From positions 94,503,290-94,567,289 of the forward strand of contig JAKTNV010000003.1 in assembly GCA_022747635.1 (NCBI GenBank): a stretch of 64,000 nt of DNA, written 5' to 3'. Origin of the DNA: Hetaerina americana (Eukaryota; Arthropoda; Insecta; Odonata; Calopterygidae). Under the pieces are notes generated by a model. The model was given only the letters and a program-made list of their open reading frames with translations. It had not been told where the DNA came from and did not search any database. The translations under genes were made by a program, and so were the position numbers. The stretch's first letter is position 1, and every line of letters starts with the position of its first letter. This document shows, in pieces, positions 26,150 to 39,150 of the stretch.

Positions 26150-27760
26150 TTTTCTTAGGTGTTCCCCCTTTTATTGCTGTTACGAATAGTGCGCGGGTAA
26201 AACGAATACTTGAATCTATCAATTCAACAATCTCTAATTTTGTGACAGTTGTCGGCCTTGCCAATGTAATTATGGGGCCTAATTATAACTCCGATGTCGA
26301 ATGGAAAACTACACGCTTTATATCGTTTTCATAAGTTTAATCTAGCTCTGAATCTTCGCATATCTAAAGGTTCCCACCACAGATTCTGTATTAGTTTTGC
26401 TACGCTTTGTGTCCATTGATACCAGTTTTTCACGGGCCTAGCGGCCTTTCTCTCTACCCTAATCAATTCTGTAATTAATGATTTTTGAGAAGGATCCCAG
26501 ATGCTCACCGCATACTCAATGTGAGGCCTTACTAAAGATAAATAGAATGTTTCCTTCACCTTTTCGTCGTACACCTTCCAACTCTACGTTTGACGAATGC
26601 TAGCTTTTTTAGCGCCACTCCACAAATCGTGCGTGTTATGTTTTCCCCAAGAAAGGTCCGATGAATGGTAACCCCCAAGTATTTTACTTCATCCGTGACG
26701 CTCATCCGAACACCTCCGAATGTGCAAGTTAGTAAAGTTTGGCTGTGTTTTCTATTGTTTAAGAAATAAAAAAATAAAAGCGGTATATTTTTTCGTATTT
26801 AATTCCAGCCCCTATTCTCCACAACTTTTTTGAATTTTGTTTAAGTAAGTTTGTAGTGATTCACGATCTGCGTCATTCGCTATTTACCTTTACATTGTCG
26901 TCGGTAAAGAGTCTTATGCTGCTTTTTATTTTAATGGTGATATCATTAATTCATATTAGAAAGAGCAGTGGTCCTATTGTGCTACCCTGTGGGACACCGG
27001 ATGTTACTTGCAAATAATTAGAGCTTGAGCCATCCATCACTATCCTTTGTTTCCAGTCAGTAAGGAAGTCCCGAATCCAGTTTATTACTTTATAGTTTAT
27101 TCCACACCATTGCAACTTGTGGATCAATTTAGCGTGTCGGACTTTATCAAAGGCCTTTTTGAAATCCAATAATATCGCATCTACTTATTTATTTATTTCT
27201 CCCATTTGTAGAACGTCGTGCATAAAAAGTCCCAACTACGTTTCACATGATCTCTCCTTTCTGACTCCATGTTGTCTGTTGGATAACAGGTTATGAGTGT
27301 CGAGGAATATCATGACATTACTAACAATAATGTCTTCCAAGACTTTACAGGAGAGGGAGGTTAATGAAATTGGTCGGTAATTACCGGGGTCTTGTTTATT
27401 TCCGCTATTAAAAATAGGGGTGATGCTGGCTATTTTCCAGGCCAGAGGAACGGCGTCTTTTGAAATCGATTTGTTAAATATGCATACAAAAAAGGCGCAA
27501 TTTCAGTCGCGAGTTCTTTCAGTGCCCTTGCGGGAATATCCTCTGGTCCTGGTGATTTATTAATTTTTCGTATGAGTTGTTTTCTGATTCCTTCGCGCGT
27601 AAATCTAAAGGCATCCATCTTTGCGATTGGTGCGACGTGACCATTACTATGTGTCTCTATGTCATTAGTGTACACACTTTGAAAGAAATAATTTGAAACA
27701 TTTGGTTTATGAGCGCTGTCTGAATGTATAATACAATTGTTGCTTTTAAGGGGCTCTATG
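26150..27760 (-). pseudogene. CR1/Jockey-like LINE polyprotein (RT) pseudogene
   Basis: Reverse transcriptase of a non-LTR retrotransposon, 5'-truncated and broken by stops and frameshifts. In order on the minus strand: pre-RT linker (SNYFFQSVYTND near 27690, INKSPGPEDIPARALKELA near 27550); RT start (NKQDPGNYRPISLTSLSCKV near 27380; LLSNRQHG near 27280); DFKKAFDKVRHAKLIHKL near 27150; GVPQGSTIGPLLFLI near 26990; catalytic box decayed to LFTDD, where (F/Y)ADD is expected, near 26900; then RPHIEYAVSIWDPSQKS near 26520 and the typical C-terminal SFYPRTIR at 26182-26205. Stops interrupt several segments and the reading phase changes near 26940 and 26580. The endonuclease domain is missing. The 3' tail lies at 25681-25890. 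The element is inactive. Assignment to the CR1/Jockey group rests on motif wording; the exact clade is undetermined. Confidence 0.88.
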
Positions 27761-28264
27761 ATTATTTATCAACTGAGTGTTGTTTAATAACGTATTACAT
27801 TCACGGCTCATTAAAAAACCTGTGGTGGCACTGTACGAGTTTTTACATTAATATGCTAATAATGAACCTGAGGGTATTTTCCTTTTTACTTTGAATAAAA
27901 ACCGTTAATCCACTCGCCGATTTTCCACCAATCCCAAATAATTTCCAGTTAACCACTTTATTTTTATACCACAACTTTATACCACTTTTTACCACAATTT
28001 TATAATAATCAAAACACTTATCGAATAATCATAACTCAACGAGCAGTATCCTTTAACTTCGATGAGTCTAAAATTTTGTCAGAAGATAAAAAAATGACAG
28101 GATATAAACAAAACTGCATTAATAGTAAATTCAATTCGAATCAAGATCACTCTAGAGGTAAATGAAAATGTTTGCTCTCACTTGCATCTTCGGTCATGTC
28201 TTGGATCTTTGTTAAATGGTTTTTACTAAACCCCATTTTTATGTTCTTGAGGGTAAAATTGGTA

Positions 28265-29108
28265 TTCAATAGAAGTATGAGACAGGGGTGTCCCAATATT
28301 TTTCAACTTATATTTGGAGGATATGTTTATTATGTGAACTGGAGACAGGAACTGACAAGAACTGGAGATAGGAACGAAAAACGATGAGAAAATCATTAAA
28401 TAAATTTACTTTGCGGATGACCAAGCTCTAATTAGCCAGTCAGACAAGGAGTTACATCTATTAATTTATTTTAAGGAGTTAACTTATGCATTGAAACATA
28501 AGAAAATAAGTGCGACAGATATAACATAAAAATCGACGCTAGCAACGTAAAGATAATGAGGTTTTAGAGGAAGGGAAAAGCTAAGTTAAGGAGTAAATAG
28601 AAGGGTAAAACTAGAACAGGTGGAACAGTTTACCTATCTTGGAATTGTATCGAACCAAGATGGTCAGACTAAGAGGGTTAAAAGAAGAAGAAATACGTTA
28701 GGCAAAGAAGCTTTCGCCAAAAGAGAATTTATGTCGCGGACTTTGAACAAGGGTAATAAGAAAAAACCTTGTGAAAACTTTGGCAAGGAAGATGGTGTTT
28801 TAGGGTCCGGAAACTTAATCGTTGAGGTAAGATGATAGATATTTGAAATGTGAGTGTGGAGAAAAATGGAAAAGGTAACATGGATGGAAAGGAAAACAAA
28901 CAAAGTAGTACAGAACATGGTGAGGGATGAGAGAGGAGTACCGGGAGAAATCCAAAGAAAGCAGGCAAGATGTGAGCAAAACATTTTCACCGGCGATGGA
29001 ATGCGGAAGACTATGATAGCAGGGATAATGCTAATCATGGCATTTAGGGGTAGGAAAAGGATTGGCATGTGGGACGAAAAAAGAGAGATAGAAAGCATGT
29101 GGAATTGA
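28265..29108 (+). pseudogene. Second LINE family, RT C-terminal fragment
   Basis: Broken non-LTR reverse transcriptase, distinct from the neighbouring CR1-like copy. MRQGCP at about 28277-28294 is followed in another frame by the catalytic FADDQALISQ (FADD at 28410-28421), then VEQFTYLGIVSNQDGQ at about 28619-28666 and KEAFAKREFMSRTLNKG to about 28755. Further downstream, MWRKMEKVTWMERKTNKVV at 28854-28910 corresponds to the C-terminal region of this kind of element. The frame shifts at least twice and the RT N-terminus and endonuclease are absent. The same family occurs at 42.5-43.25 kb on the opposite strand. Confidence 0.75.
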
Positions 29109-30289
29109 AGAACAGTTTATTTTAGTGTCTAGGTGTCAGGTTGGGTCTTCTTATGAGAAGCTAAGAAATTTAGCCGTTTTCAGGTAGTCCATCCAAAAAC
29201 TACCTTAAATAGTCGAGTACCTAATAATAATGAGAGAGTAACTAAATGAACGTCGAAAGTTAACAGCAAGTACAATGCTAAAAATTACCAATTTATTTTT
29301 CAAAAAAATCACAATACTGATCTTCAGGTTTATTTAATATGATCGACTTGATTATATTATTTGTATTCAAAATTAATAGAATATTATCCCCGAGGCTCAA
29401 TACACAGAATGACTCCAAGGGTCACTCAAACTGCACACAAAAGATTATTTGTATTCCCAACATAATTAATATCTGACGTTCGAAATTCGTTTCCATGACG
29501 TTCAGTGGTGTCGTCATGATTTTGATTTCGGAGTGCATGGTATTCATTCATTAGCTATATTTAACGATGTACATTACGCTTGTGTCAAATTGACTAAATG
29601 CAAAATTTAAAGATATGGTCAAGTAAGCCCTTAGACTAATTAAAATAAAGTTAAGGCAATAACTACTAGGAGACCTATGGACGCGGCATAATTCAAATGG
29701 TGTGTTTTAAATGTCGTAGCACTCAACGTTAAAAACAATTTCTATATCAGTACAATAATTTTTATTTTTTGATGCATGACTTCGGCTGGGAAATAATGGG
29801 AAAAATTGTTTTTTCTGATCTTAACATAGGACACTCATATAATTCGGTCGAAACAATGACGGTCTTGTAGCTTAAAGGATTGCTATCGATATATTTTTGA
29901 TATGAAATCCCCAGCAACGACAGATAAAGATGATAACTCAAATTAATGGTGGCATTTAGATCTCCCATGGGACCAAATAGTTACGAATGATTACTTTTTT
30001 GGCTAAGTGCTAAGCGTAATAATTTCCCCGCCAAGGAAGGACTAGCCTTTGAATGTCACATATTGGTGACGGAACGTATTTTCCTCAGTCGCCATTTTCT
30101 TTACGGAAATCTAGGCAGGGCGGAATTGAGGAAGGGGGATTTAATCGCTTACTCTGAAATTTCGCAGGCGAGATGGGCAGAAAAGACTAATGAAAAAGAG
30201 GTCTCGGAGAGTTGAGTGGTACAGCATTTGAAACACATCATTTCAATTATGCCGCGTCCGTAATTCGGAAAGAACTTAGAAACTCGTCC
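29109..30289. other. AT-rich non-coding DNA
   Basis: No supported feature. Confidence 0.5.
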
Positions 30290-30440
30290 GTGCGGGAAGG
30301 CGATAACGAGCCCTGGATTTGCGTGGTGCGGTGCGACGCAAGGCTGTAGGGACGAAAGGGGAGAGTCGGTAAGGATGGGGCTTTAGAGGGAGGAAAGGGG
30401 GAGAGAACCCAGCAGGAAGGTGGGGAGCAGTGGAGTTGTT
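30290..30440. other. Purine-rich island
   Basis: G/A-rich + strand with some CpG. Minus-strand open frames here are pyrimidine-strand low complexity. Confidence 0.5.
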
Positions 30441-31499
30441 GGAGCCGCCACATATTTCACGTTCGGAGGAAAAGAGGAACGGAAGGAAGCGTCAATCCGG
30501 GCGAGAACGAAAACTTTGTTCAAGTGGCCCATAACAATTCGCGTGGATATTTTTTTCTCGAGCCACGTGTCGCAAACACCTTGAGTGTCCCCATTTCTCG
30601 GGCTTTTTCTCGCCAGAGACGGTGATTTTTTTCGGAAACTGAAGACGAAGTGTTCCATCCTTCTGAATCCGTTACGTTTGATAGAGCTAGATTTTTGACT
30701 GGATGGAATAGGATAGTTGATTTTCCCTTCAATCTTCACGTTCTCTCCTTCTTTTATCGGAATAAACCTCTGCGACCAAAAATTCCTTGCGGTTAATCCT
30801 TTTGAAAATTATATCTCTATTCTTCTCCATGTTTTTCCAAGTTATTTTTCTATTACTGTTTCACCCTTTGCTAAAATATTGCATTTGCAGTTAAAAAACT
30901 GAATAATGAGGTCAGATGCTTGCCAAGAAGTCCTGATGCATTTTATTTTACGATTCCAGCATAATTACATTATATAATCAACATCATTATATGAGATAAT
31001 ATTTTCATCAACATAAAGTAAACTCATTTTCAAGGATTTTTCAATACAATAAAAACTTGGCATGGATTTTTCGAGGCATGTCTCGTCGATAGTAAGTGTG
31101 ACAAACCCCATTTTTGGGATAAGCTCCACATCGGGTGAGACGAACGAGAGAGCGTCCAAAAATCAATGTACTCCTTCCTCCCCGTTATTCCTCGTCCCCA
31201 AAATAATTCTGATTTTGCCGTAACGAAATTATTATCTTCGCATTTTCATTGATGCCAATTCAATTATTATACCCATTTGCAGAAAAAAAACGAAGAGATA
31301 TTCATGAAAAGAATGAGTCATTATCGATCAACGGGGCAACCCACGATAAAAGTTTCATTTTAATCCGAGATGGGGTAAATTCAGAGAAAGGGACCGTTGT
31401 GCTTTAGGTGGATATTTCAATTTCATAAGGACATAACTGATTGTAAAATACCTAATGGAGTACGTACGCACAAAAGACGAATGATTTGTAGGTCGCCCC

Positions 31500-31745
31500 T
31501 CTTAGAGGGCGGGGATGGTCGTAAGAAGGGGAGAAGGAAAAAGACGCAGGGGTGAAAAAGAGAAGTGAGGAGGAAGGGTATGGGGGAACGGATAGGGAGT
31601 GCTAGAGATCGGAATGGAGAACTGAGGGAAGGGTTTAGAGAGATAGACTGATAAAGGAGAGCGTGAGAAATGTGGAAAGGAAACGAGTTGACATGTGAGG
31701 ATGACTGAAGGGGCGACCCTTCGAAGAGTGGGGGCGGGAGAGAGC
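31500..31745. other. Purine-rich island
   Basis: The + strand is almost entirely G and A over about 240 bases. The 90-codon minus-strand frame is Ser/Pro/Leu/Phe low complexity and is not a gene. Confidence 0.55.
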
Positions 31746-33649
31746 CACTTAAATTTGGAATGAAAGCGGTCCACTGAGAGGGAACGGCTTTTTCTGAAGT
31801 CTGAAAGGAACTGGCAGGAAAACTTGAAAAAAGTTCGAGTAATACCCCCGCTCTCTTGAAATTAATCGTTTCCTCTTCCTAAATTATCCTAAGTTATCTA
31901 GCTCTCTCAGATTATCAAGCGTACAAATAGGTGCACGTGACATGGCTTTAGATCATTGGTATTATTAATCTTATAGCCAGAAACAACCCCTGAATTTTAT
32001 TTTGATGCAATTTAGTTGAGTGACAAGCAATCGGGAATTATGTTTCGCTATGGACTACCGTATATTCCGCCGCTCACGTTTAATCACAAAACCTTGGGTA
32101 TTCCACTTTTTTGCTCATAATCTACCTTCTTTAGGTATCCATCGGATCAAGTACTTATGTAACGGACTTTTTAAGGTCACAGGATGTGCTCGAAGCACTA
32201 AAGAAACAAAAATAACGATTTCACTATTCTTTTTAAAGTGTGCCGTTGTCTAATCAGTACGCTGTTGCCAATGCTCGCTATAAGATCATTTGAAACCATA
32301 TCTCGCAACTTATAAGTCCTGTTAAATGGCAATTACAATATCGATGGTGGTGCTTGGCAACATTTTGCACCGTAAAGATTATACGATCTTTAGGCATCAA
32401 GTGAAAATGTATCAATAATCCTTTTGGCAGAATTTAAACCCCAATTTTGGTGCAGCTTTTCAAAGTAGCTGAAATAAAGGAATCGGTTTGTTTATTAGTC
32501 AGTATCCTTACAGGGAACCATCTCCAATATGACTGCATATGTTTTCACCGAACTATAGCATCATGGAAGTTAAAATGAATATATCATTATGATTAGCAAA
32601 GCAAAACTATTTTGAAAGTCGGTTAGAATCAACTGTAATAGGTGATACCTTGTACAATGATTGATTTCCCAAATATTCCTTGCTAAAAATGTGTATGAAC
32701 CATTAACTTAGTGACATTTTTAAAAACGTTTTGTACGAGATAATTATATAAATTCCAAACAATTAGCAGGTGTTTTGCAGCAAAGTACAATCGCACAGAA
32801 TCTTCCGTCTTTCAGTCAAAATCTCAGAATTAGAGACGCTTTCTCCCTACTTTGACCTATTAAGGTTTCCTTAAGATCGGATTGGCTAACGAAACCAAAT
32901 TATAGCGTACCAGTTTAATCAATGTCGAAGACATGCTATTCTTCTTTACCTGCAATTCCCCATAGAGGTATATGGAAAGGAGTTCTAAGAAACAAAACAT
33001 CAAGACACATTGACATTTTATTTAGTAACATACCTGTAAGCGGATTACTCACTTTTAAAAAAATTAGAAGATTTGTATATTTTTCAATATATTCCAATGA
33101 ATAATGCTCCAGAATGCCTAAATACAGTGGGTACGTAAATCAATTTATTTTACCTCCTACAAATAAAAGCCTAGCCTTTCGTATGAGAATTATTTCATTG
33201 ATGCATGTATTTTAAGAATTTACGGTATTTATTTTCCACCACCCACGCCTTCCACTAAATTTTCCTGCGTCTAAACGAAATTAAATCTTTCTGCAATGAG
33301 TCTGACCAAGGCGTCCATAAAATGAGATCCGACTTCCGTGAGATGAAACGGGTGGATGGTTTTTGAAATCGTAATTATGAGGTGAAGGAAAACTGCAGAT
33401 ATTTGCGACAACAAGGATAGCTAGCTAACTTTTAGGGGAGTAAAGATGTCAAGTTTAGGATAAATATAGGAGGGAAAACTCTCGCACATATTTGCTGGAA
33501 AATAAAACGTGTACGAGAAAAGGGCCATTGTGGCAAAGATGAGGGCAACAGAATGTAAATAGAATCGGAACATTTTAAGCTATCACGCCGTACACCGAAC
33601 CACCTCTTATTACTCCACATCGGATCCCTTGACCTACGACTATTTCCCC
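31746..33649. other. AT-rich non-coding DNA
   Basis: No supported feature. Confidence 0.5.
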
Positions 33650-34350
33650 GGGACGTCCACGATGTAGGCTCAGGACGACGTGGACAAAGGCAATAAAAAT
33701 GAGGGTTTCGGGATGGCTTTGGTGAAGGAATGCGGGGGACGGGATGCGACGCGCATTGCGTGTGGGGAGAGGTGGGTAGACGGAGAGGTATTGAGAAATG
33801 ACCGTGCAGGCGCGAGAGCGTGCTGTTTCGAAGCGAGGGAATCCGATATTGCGATCTTTATTGGGGGCAATCACTTCCCCGTGATCTATGTCCCCCCGAG
33901 CCGCCCTCGGCACCCCCGCGCACTTCTCGTGCCTTTCCCCGGTGAGAAAGGGATTACGGCGTGGGTCAAGTGAAAAGGGATCGCCGGTCCGGCGTCGTCG
34001 AGCGAGCCAATCGGAAATACTCGCCACGGGTCTCCGACGTATCTCGCCGATTGTCGCCCACTAATCACCAACCTCATTCACCCAAGGGGGCTGGGGTCGC
34101 CATTATTCTGCGGGTCGCGCAATACGCGCACGTCGCGGTTATCTCACAGCGACGTAAATGGCAACGCTTTCACACTGGATGTCGAAGAATGTCAACGCTG
34201 AGAAAATTTCTAGACGGATACCGGTACGTGTGCTCTGTATTTCAGTAAATGTTCCTCGATTTATCGTTCCGTTTACAGGACGGCCTTGTCCGCGCGATAG
34301 AAGTCACTTTCTGATGCTCTTAGGCGGCATACTTCTTTTGACGCCTAATC
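33650..34350. other. CpG-rich block, possible regulatory element
   Basis: Many CpG dinucleotides and balanced composition over about 600 bases. Long opposing open frames (150 codons on -, 97 and 95 on +) overlap each other and have no domains, as expected of GC-rich DNA. A CpG-island promoter is a candidate explanation; no downstream exon was recognised. Confidence 0.4.
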
Positions 34351-35464
34351 CTGTACATGTAAAAGAATATTTTTCCCGCAGTCTGCTGAATAGGTAAGCT
34401 GGAAGGTGCAGTGTTCCAATCCTAGATGACACCCATCAAGGGAAACCTAAAACCTTTTAATGAATCACAGTCCAGTTTCATAACAGCTCTCTAATCCATA
34501 CTTTCGACGCCCGGCTTTTCTTTTGTCAGTGGAATACTACGGTATTTGATTGTTTATTTTGTTTATCAGCAAAAATTAAAATGTTGCTCATCCGCATTTA
34601 AATTCCTAACATTTTCACATTGCAAGTTGGCAGTTTACAGGTGGTAGTATGCATGGAATATACATTTATGCATAACATTTTACATTACATTTGACATGCA
34701 TTGCATCTATGCATAAAACTTGAAATATATTCAATTATCGTCTAAAGTATTTCCAATATATCGCGTGATTATCGTATAAAATATATGATCTCTAACGTAC
34801 ACCAAAATATTTATATTTATAGATTGAAAAACTTATTAATTTAAGCATTGTTTCCAATCCGCACTCCAATGGATTGCCGATGGTAGCCCCGGGTAATGCT
34901 CGTCGCACTTCACAGATCACTGGCCAATGGTATTCCATCAGCTTTCCTTCGTCGTGACGTGAAAACCCTTGCGTGCGGAAGTAAAACTCTTTGATTCCAA
35001 GCCGAGAGGAAAAAGTCTCAAATGCCGTCGTGTGGGCAGATGACAACCCAAAACAATGTAATCCCGGGAACGAAAACCTCAGAATTCCGAGAAATCTCCA
35101 CTTATCGAGAATTTCTTCCGGGAAGTCAAAGTATGACGGAATTCCGGCATTCTCTGTAATCAGTAATCTGTTAGGCATACTATCAGAACCAAATGTTCCA
35201 TGCTGGGCAATAAAGGCGTTTTGAATCATTGCCATAAATCTCTATCCAATGCTCCTCAGCTCATTAACTCTCACATCGCCCGTGTGCACGTAGTATTACT
35301 AGTGCCAAAGGACGTCGAACCGCAATATTTTTGTAAACGTACGTTTATTCAACAAGTACTTTTATCGAGCAGGTTAGAGTGACTCCAGGGTTAAAAGGAA
35401 GCAGGAGAAAAATTAAAACAACCTAATTTATACTAATATTGTCATGCCTAACAATTAAAAAATA
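34351..35464. other. Non-coding DNA
   Basis: No firm feature. A moderately GC-rich patch at 34860-35180 carries a 147-codon minus-strand frame without recognisable domains. Confidence 0.4.
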
Positions 35465-35500
35465 GATGATAAATTATAGTTCTGACTATAATTTATCATC
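35465..35500. repeat. Perfect 16-bp hairpin
   Basis: GATGATAAATTATAGT, a TCTG loop, then the exact reverse complement ACTATAATTTATCATC. It is too AT-rich to be a terminator and has no tail. Possibly a MITE core or a chance palindrome fixed by local inversion. Confidence 0.85.
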
Positions 35501-35775
35501 CATTACACTTGTGGTATCCAGTTTCTCAACCATAACACTTTACTCAAATGTGTCACATTCTCTACCTGTGTCTTTGGGGGCGGAGACCATGTCGATGTGA
35601 TAGTAGAATTTCCCCTTACTCTTTTCAATTCTAATTTACGCGTTATTGGATAGATTTTTACTACATTTTTAGGTGCATGTGTATGTTAGTTGATGGTATA
35701 TATTTGCATGCGTGTAAGTTAAAAAGAGTTTTACATGAATATATACACCTCTGCGGGTGTAACTTTGCATGTATA

Positions 35776-35876
35776 TTTTGATTTTCGTATGTGATTTTAT
35801 TTTATTTTACCAGTGGTGGCCTAACACCCACCGCCACACGCCCCGCGGCGGCTTGCGAGGTATTATGTAGATGTAC
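35776..35876 (+). repeat. CR1-like LINE 3' tail, solo
   Basis: Matches the tail family: CCTAACACCCACCGCCACAC then GGCGGCTTGCGAGG and the terminal TATTATGTAGATGTA. It also shares an upstream TTTTGATTTT..TATGTGATTTT stretch with the 39.04 kb copy, showing homology beyond the GC core. The rest of the element is not recognised, so it is probably 5'-truncated. Confidence 0.75.
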
Positions 35877-37469
35877 TCTAATTTTCAGGATATTCTATGT
35901 TTAAGCTAAACATACATAGTCTTTCCATTCTAGCCCCGCATGCAATTTGTTGGTAAAATAATAATTTCAATAACTTTTATGAAGATGTGTTTTCTAAATA
36001 CTCCTCCTTGGCATTTTATTAAAATTGGATCTATAGGCATATGTTGCAGCATAAAACTGTGGCGTATATTTAAACATCTTTTCAAAAGCATGTGATAACG
36101 AATTAACTTCGTAAACGTAAATTACTGAGAAAACTCTTACAAATTAGGTAGGTATTTAATCAATTTTAAACATATTCTCACTTACTCGTATATTGAATGA
36201 TAGACAAAGTTATGAGTAGGAATACTAAAGTTCTGTCTTGCAATGAGAGGGAAAGAGGGATTTCAAAGAGAGTAGAGGCAATGATCTTTCGAATTAATTA
36301 GGTAAATTTTCAATCACTTTAATTTTATTTTCCATCCCAAAATATTCTCGTTTTTGCGACTTTTCTATCCATTCTTCAGTGGTATAGACACCGTACAGTC
36401 TCTCAATAGTTTAATGCGCAGCTTCTAAACTAAACAAGATAGAAACATGTAATTTACTATTTCCCATTGAAAGATAATTTTCCAAGATTTTGCATATGCA
36501 ATATCTAGAATTATGCTACCTATAGAGTAAGTTCCACAAATAGACGCAAAAAATAGAGATTTAAGAAAGGTGACATTCGAGGAAAATATTAAAATAGAGA
36601 AATTGAAATAAAACTAAGTAAGCTAGGAGGGTAAAAAGAAACTTAACATTTCCACCAAAAAGATTTTAATATATCACGACTATGGTTTTGATGCTGCGCA
36701 TCATCAACACCTGATAGTTATTATAGTTCACAGTAGAGTTAGATTATATATTAGCTATAGAATCCAACTGGATAGAGGAGCCAATTTCTCTCCTTGCTCT
36801 ATTAAGCTTTTTATAAAGTGCTGTTCTAATGAAAAGTCGCACCACTTTAATTCGAATTGCAAGCTTGAATTAATCCACTCAGGATTTAAAAGAAAGAGAT
36901 TGACAAAAATTTGACAGACTATTGCTTTCGATCCAAAACCCTCTGATCATTAGTCAAACTCTCTATTCATTGGATAATTGTAGCGTCTGCATTTATAACT
37001 TTATACTATACTTTCATTAGTGCCAGTTATTTACATCAATTAAACCATTCTACCTTTGCTTGGATGGAAAAATATGAGGAGTGTCATTTCCCTCTCAAAT
37101 GAAAATAAATAAGAGTTATTTCGCAGCAGGGAAGAGTGCAAACAACTCATCTTTTTTAATAACATTTCATTTTTTTATTTACTAAAGCATGAAGGAACGT
37201 TAACTCTAAAAACACAAATAAAACCCCTGTTCTAAGTACAGCATCTAAGGAAACGAAAAATTTTGTAAACCTCTGGATTTAAGCTTTTGAATGAGTTTAC
37301 TACTCATAAATCTAATCCGGTAGATAATTCTTTCCAATGTTTTTGGAATATTCATTGAAATGTGATAAGTGAGTACGCTCTGTGCAAAACATCGAGGATT
37401 TAGATATAGAAATATGAGCTCAAGTACCCGTTGACCCGCAATTCTCGGCATATGGCGCCCCGAAGATCT
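35877..37469. other. AT-rich non-coding DNA
   Basis: The only supported item is a degraded hammerhead-like motif at 36685-36707. Confidence 0.5.
36685..36707 (-). ncRNA. Degraded PLE hammerhead-like motif
   Basis: The minus strand reads TTGATGA, T, a GATGC-GCA-GCATC stem, then AAAAC, i.e. the hammerhead core CUGAUGA..GAAAC with two substitutions. Downstream bases (TAGT...ATTAAAAT...GGTGGAA) parallel those after the 58.88 kb motif, supporting a shared PLE terminal-repeat origin. No PLE coding sequence was recognised next to it. Confidence 0.35.
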
Positions 37470-37890
37470 TTCTAAGTGGAAGACGGGGAGTATGGATGGA
37501 CCCGTTACACCCGCTCATCGGTTCTGTCACGGTCTCAGCTTGCGAAGGAGAATGGAGGAGGGAAGACGGCGGGAGCCCGTGTCCGGGCGGACGGAGGAAA
37601 GGGTGGGGGGGTGAGAACGGCCCCCCTCCACGCCCCCAGGATGGGGTTCCTCTTCTCGGATCCCCCGGGAAGATTGATGCCTCTAATTTACGGTCAGTGC
37701 GGACGTAAAGGGGGCGAGGGTGAGGAAGGTGCGGGGGAGGGCGCCGATTCACCCCATACACCGCATTCCGCCCCCGCTTCACCCTCTGCACCTTTCTCCG
37801 TATTGCAATATATTTCCCTCCGTCTCTATCTCTCCCCGCCGACCCTCTCTTCCCTTCTTTCCCTATTTTCACGGACGCTGTTTGGCTACG
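37470..37890. other. Island with purine-to-pyrimidine switch
   Basis: The + strand is G/A-rich from about 37545 to 37740 and C/T-rich from about 37745 to 37865. The 190-codon + frame (37476-38048) and the 150-codon - frame over the same DNA are low-complexity products of this composition and are not called as genes. Confidence 0.5.
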
Positions 37891-39043
37891 TTTCTTCGGA
37901 AAACGATCATTTTCCCCTTTGGCAGGAAAGCAATCTCAAAAGTGAGAAACTTATGTGCCGGCAAAGCTTGGAACATGTGGGCGTGAGGTTTACGTGTTTG
38001 TGCGAGTGGATTTTAGAGAATGAGAGAAGGAGGAGTGATGGACTATGAGGGAATGGAATAAACGTGGAGATGAGTGAGAACATTAATGGAAAAATAATCA
38101 GAGCATAAATAAAGTTGTGAGAGGTTAGCAAGTGGATTTCAGAACAGAACAACGCATGAAAGCAGAGATTGGAATGAGAGCTGGTGAAGGACTATGGCCG
38201 AGTTGTCTCTCTTTACTTATAATACATAGTGCATGACATTTATGTTCACCCTAAATCTTTCACCAATGATAACAGCATCATCATATCATTCGTTTACCCA
38301 AAAGATACTCCAACTTAAGCCAGCACACATACACTTCGCGCACGTTCTTTTTCGGAGCATGCACGGTCTAGAAAAAACCTGGTACTGTGAAACGGAAGGA
38401 AACTAATTCTCCCCAACAAATTTCTTCCGTAACACCTAACCCATCCTGGTACACTTACTTCTTCCACATCTGTCACATTCATACGTTGATTCATGCAAGT
38501 TCCTCTATTTCTGAGATTTACAACAGTCGAAAACAGGTTCAGAAAATTATTTGACCTTAGCAGCTCTGTCTTTCATGCACTAATGGGGCTTCATACTTCT
38601 TCTTTACAAACCATCAGCAGGATTATAAGGCAATGTCATGTATATAGAGCGCAAGTAGAAAACATTATTCGACACTTTACCAAACATTAGCAACGAAAAG
38701 AACGTTCAAATCATGTAATATAATAGCCTATCAACCAAAATCTAAATAATAATCAAAATAAAATAACTTATCGATGATGACCTTTGTTTAAAAAATCAAT
38801 TCCTACTCCTATTTTTTCATATCTAATTAAATATACAATTTATTATCAAAATTTGGCTCAGTTAGCTGGAGTTAGTTGGAATCCACTCAGTCAGAGGTTG
38901 TAACCGTTGGCTTCAATCACAGTTTCTGACGGGATTGATACAACTCCTACTTAAATGAGTGAGATCAAAGACCAGTTGATTGTTTTAAGATAAGAAGTTC
39001 AAATAAAAATTGCGCTTCCCCAATTAAAAGCCCTACGACCCCA
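37891..39043. other. AT-rich non-coding DNA
   Basis: No supported feature. Confidence 0.5.
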
Positions 39044-39150
39044 TTTTGATTTTGCATGTGATTTTGTTCTCCTATACGGATGGTGACCTAACACCCCCCG
39101 CCACACGCCCATTGCGGCAGCTTGAGGGGAATTATGTAGATTTAGATTTG
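39044..39150 (+). repeat. CR1-like LINE 3' tail, solo
   Basis: TTTTGATTTTGCATGTGATTTT, here split as TTTTGATTTT / GCATGTGATTTT, then GGTGACCTAACACCCCCCGC, CACACGCCC, GCGGCAGCTTG and a terminal ATTATGTAGATTTAGAT. It is the same family and orientation as the copy at 35.78 kb. Confidence 0.75.

Noticed and set aside
34395..34440. Second weak box B-like sequence
   Set aside because: The motif is isolated and too short to separate from chance.
37476..38048. 190-codon + frame, the longest after the PLE
   Set aside because: It runs through a purine-to-pyrimidine island where stop codons are rare, is overlapped by a 150-codon opposite frame, and shows only Gly/Arg/Glu then Pro/Ser low complexity.
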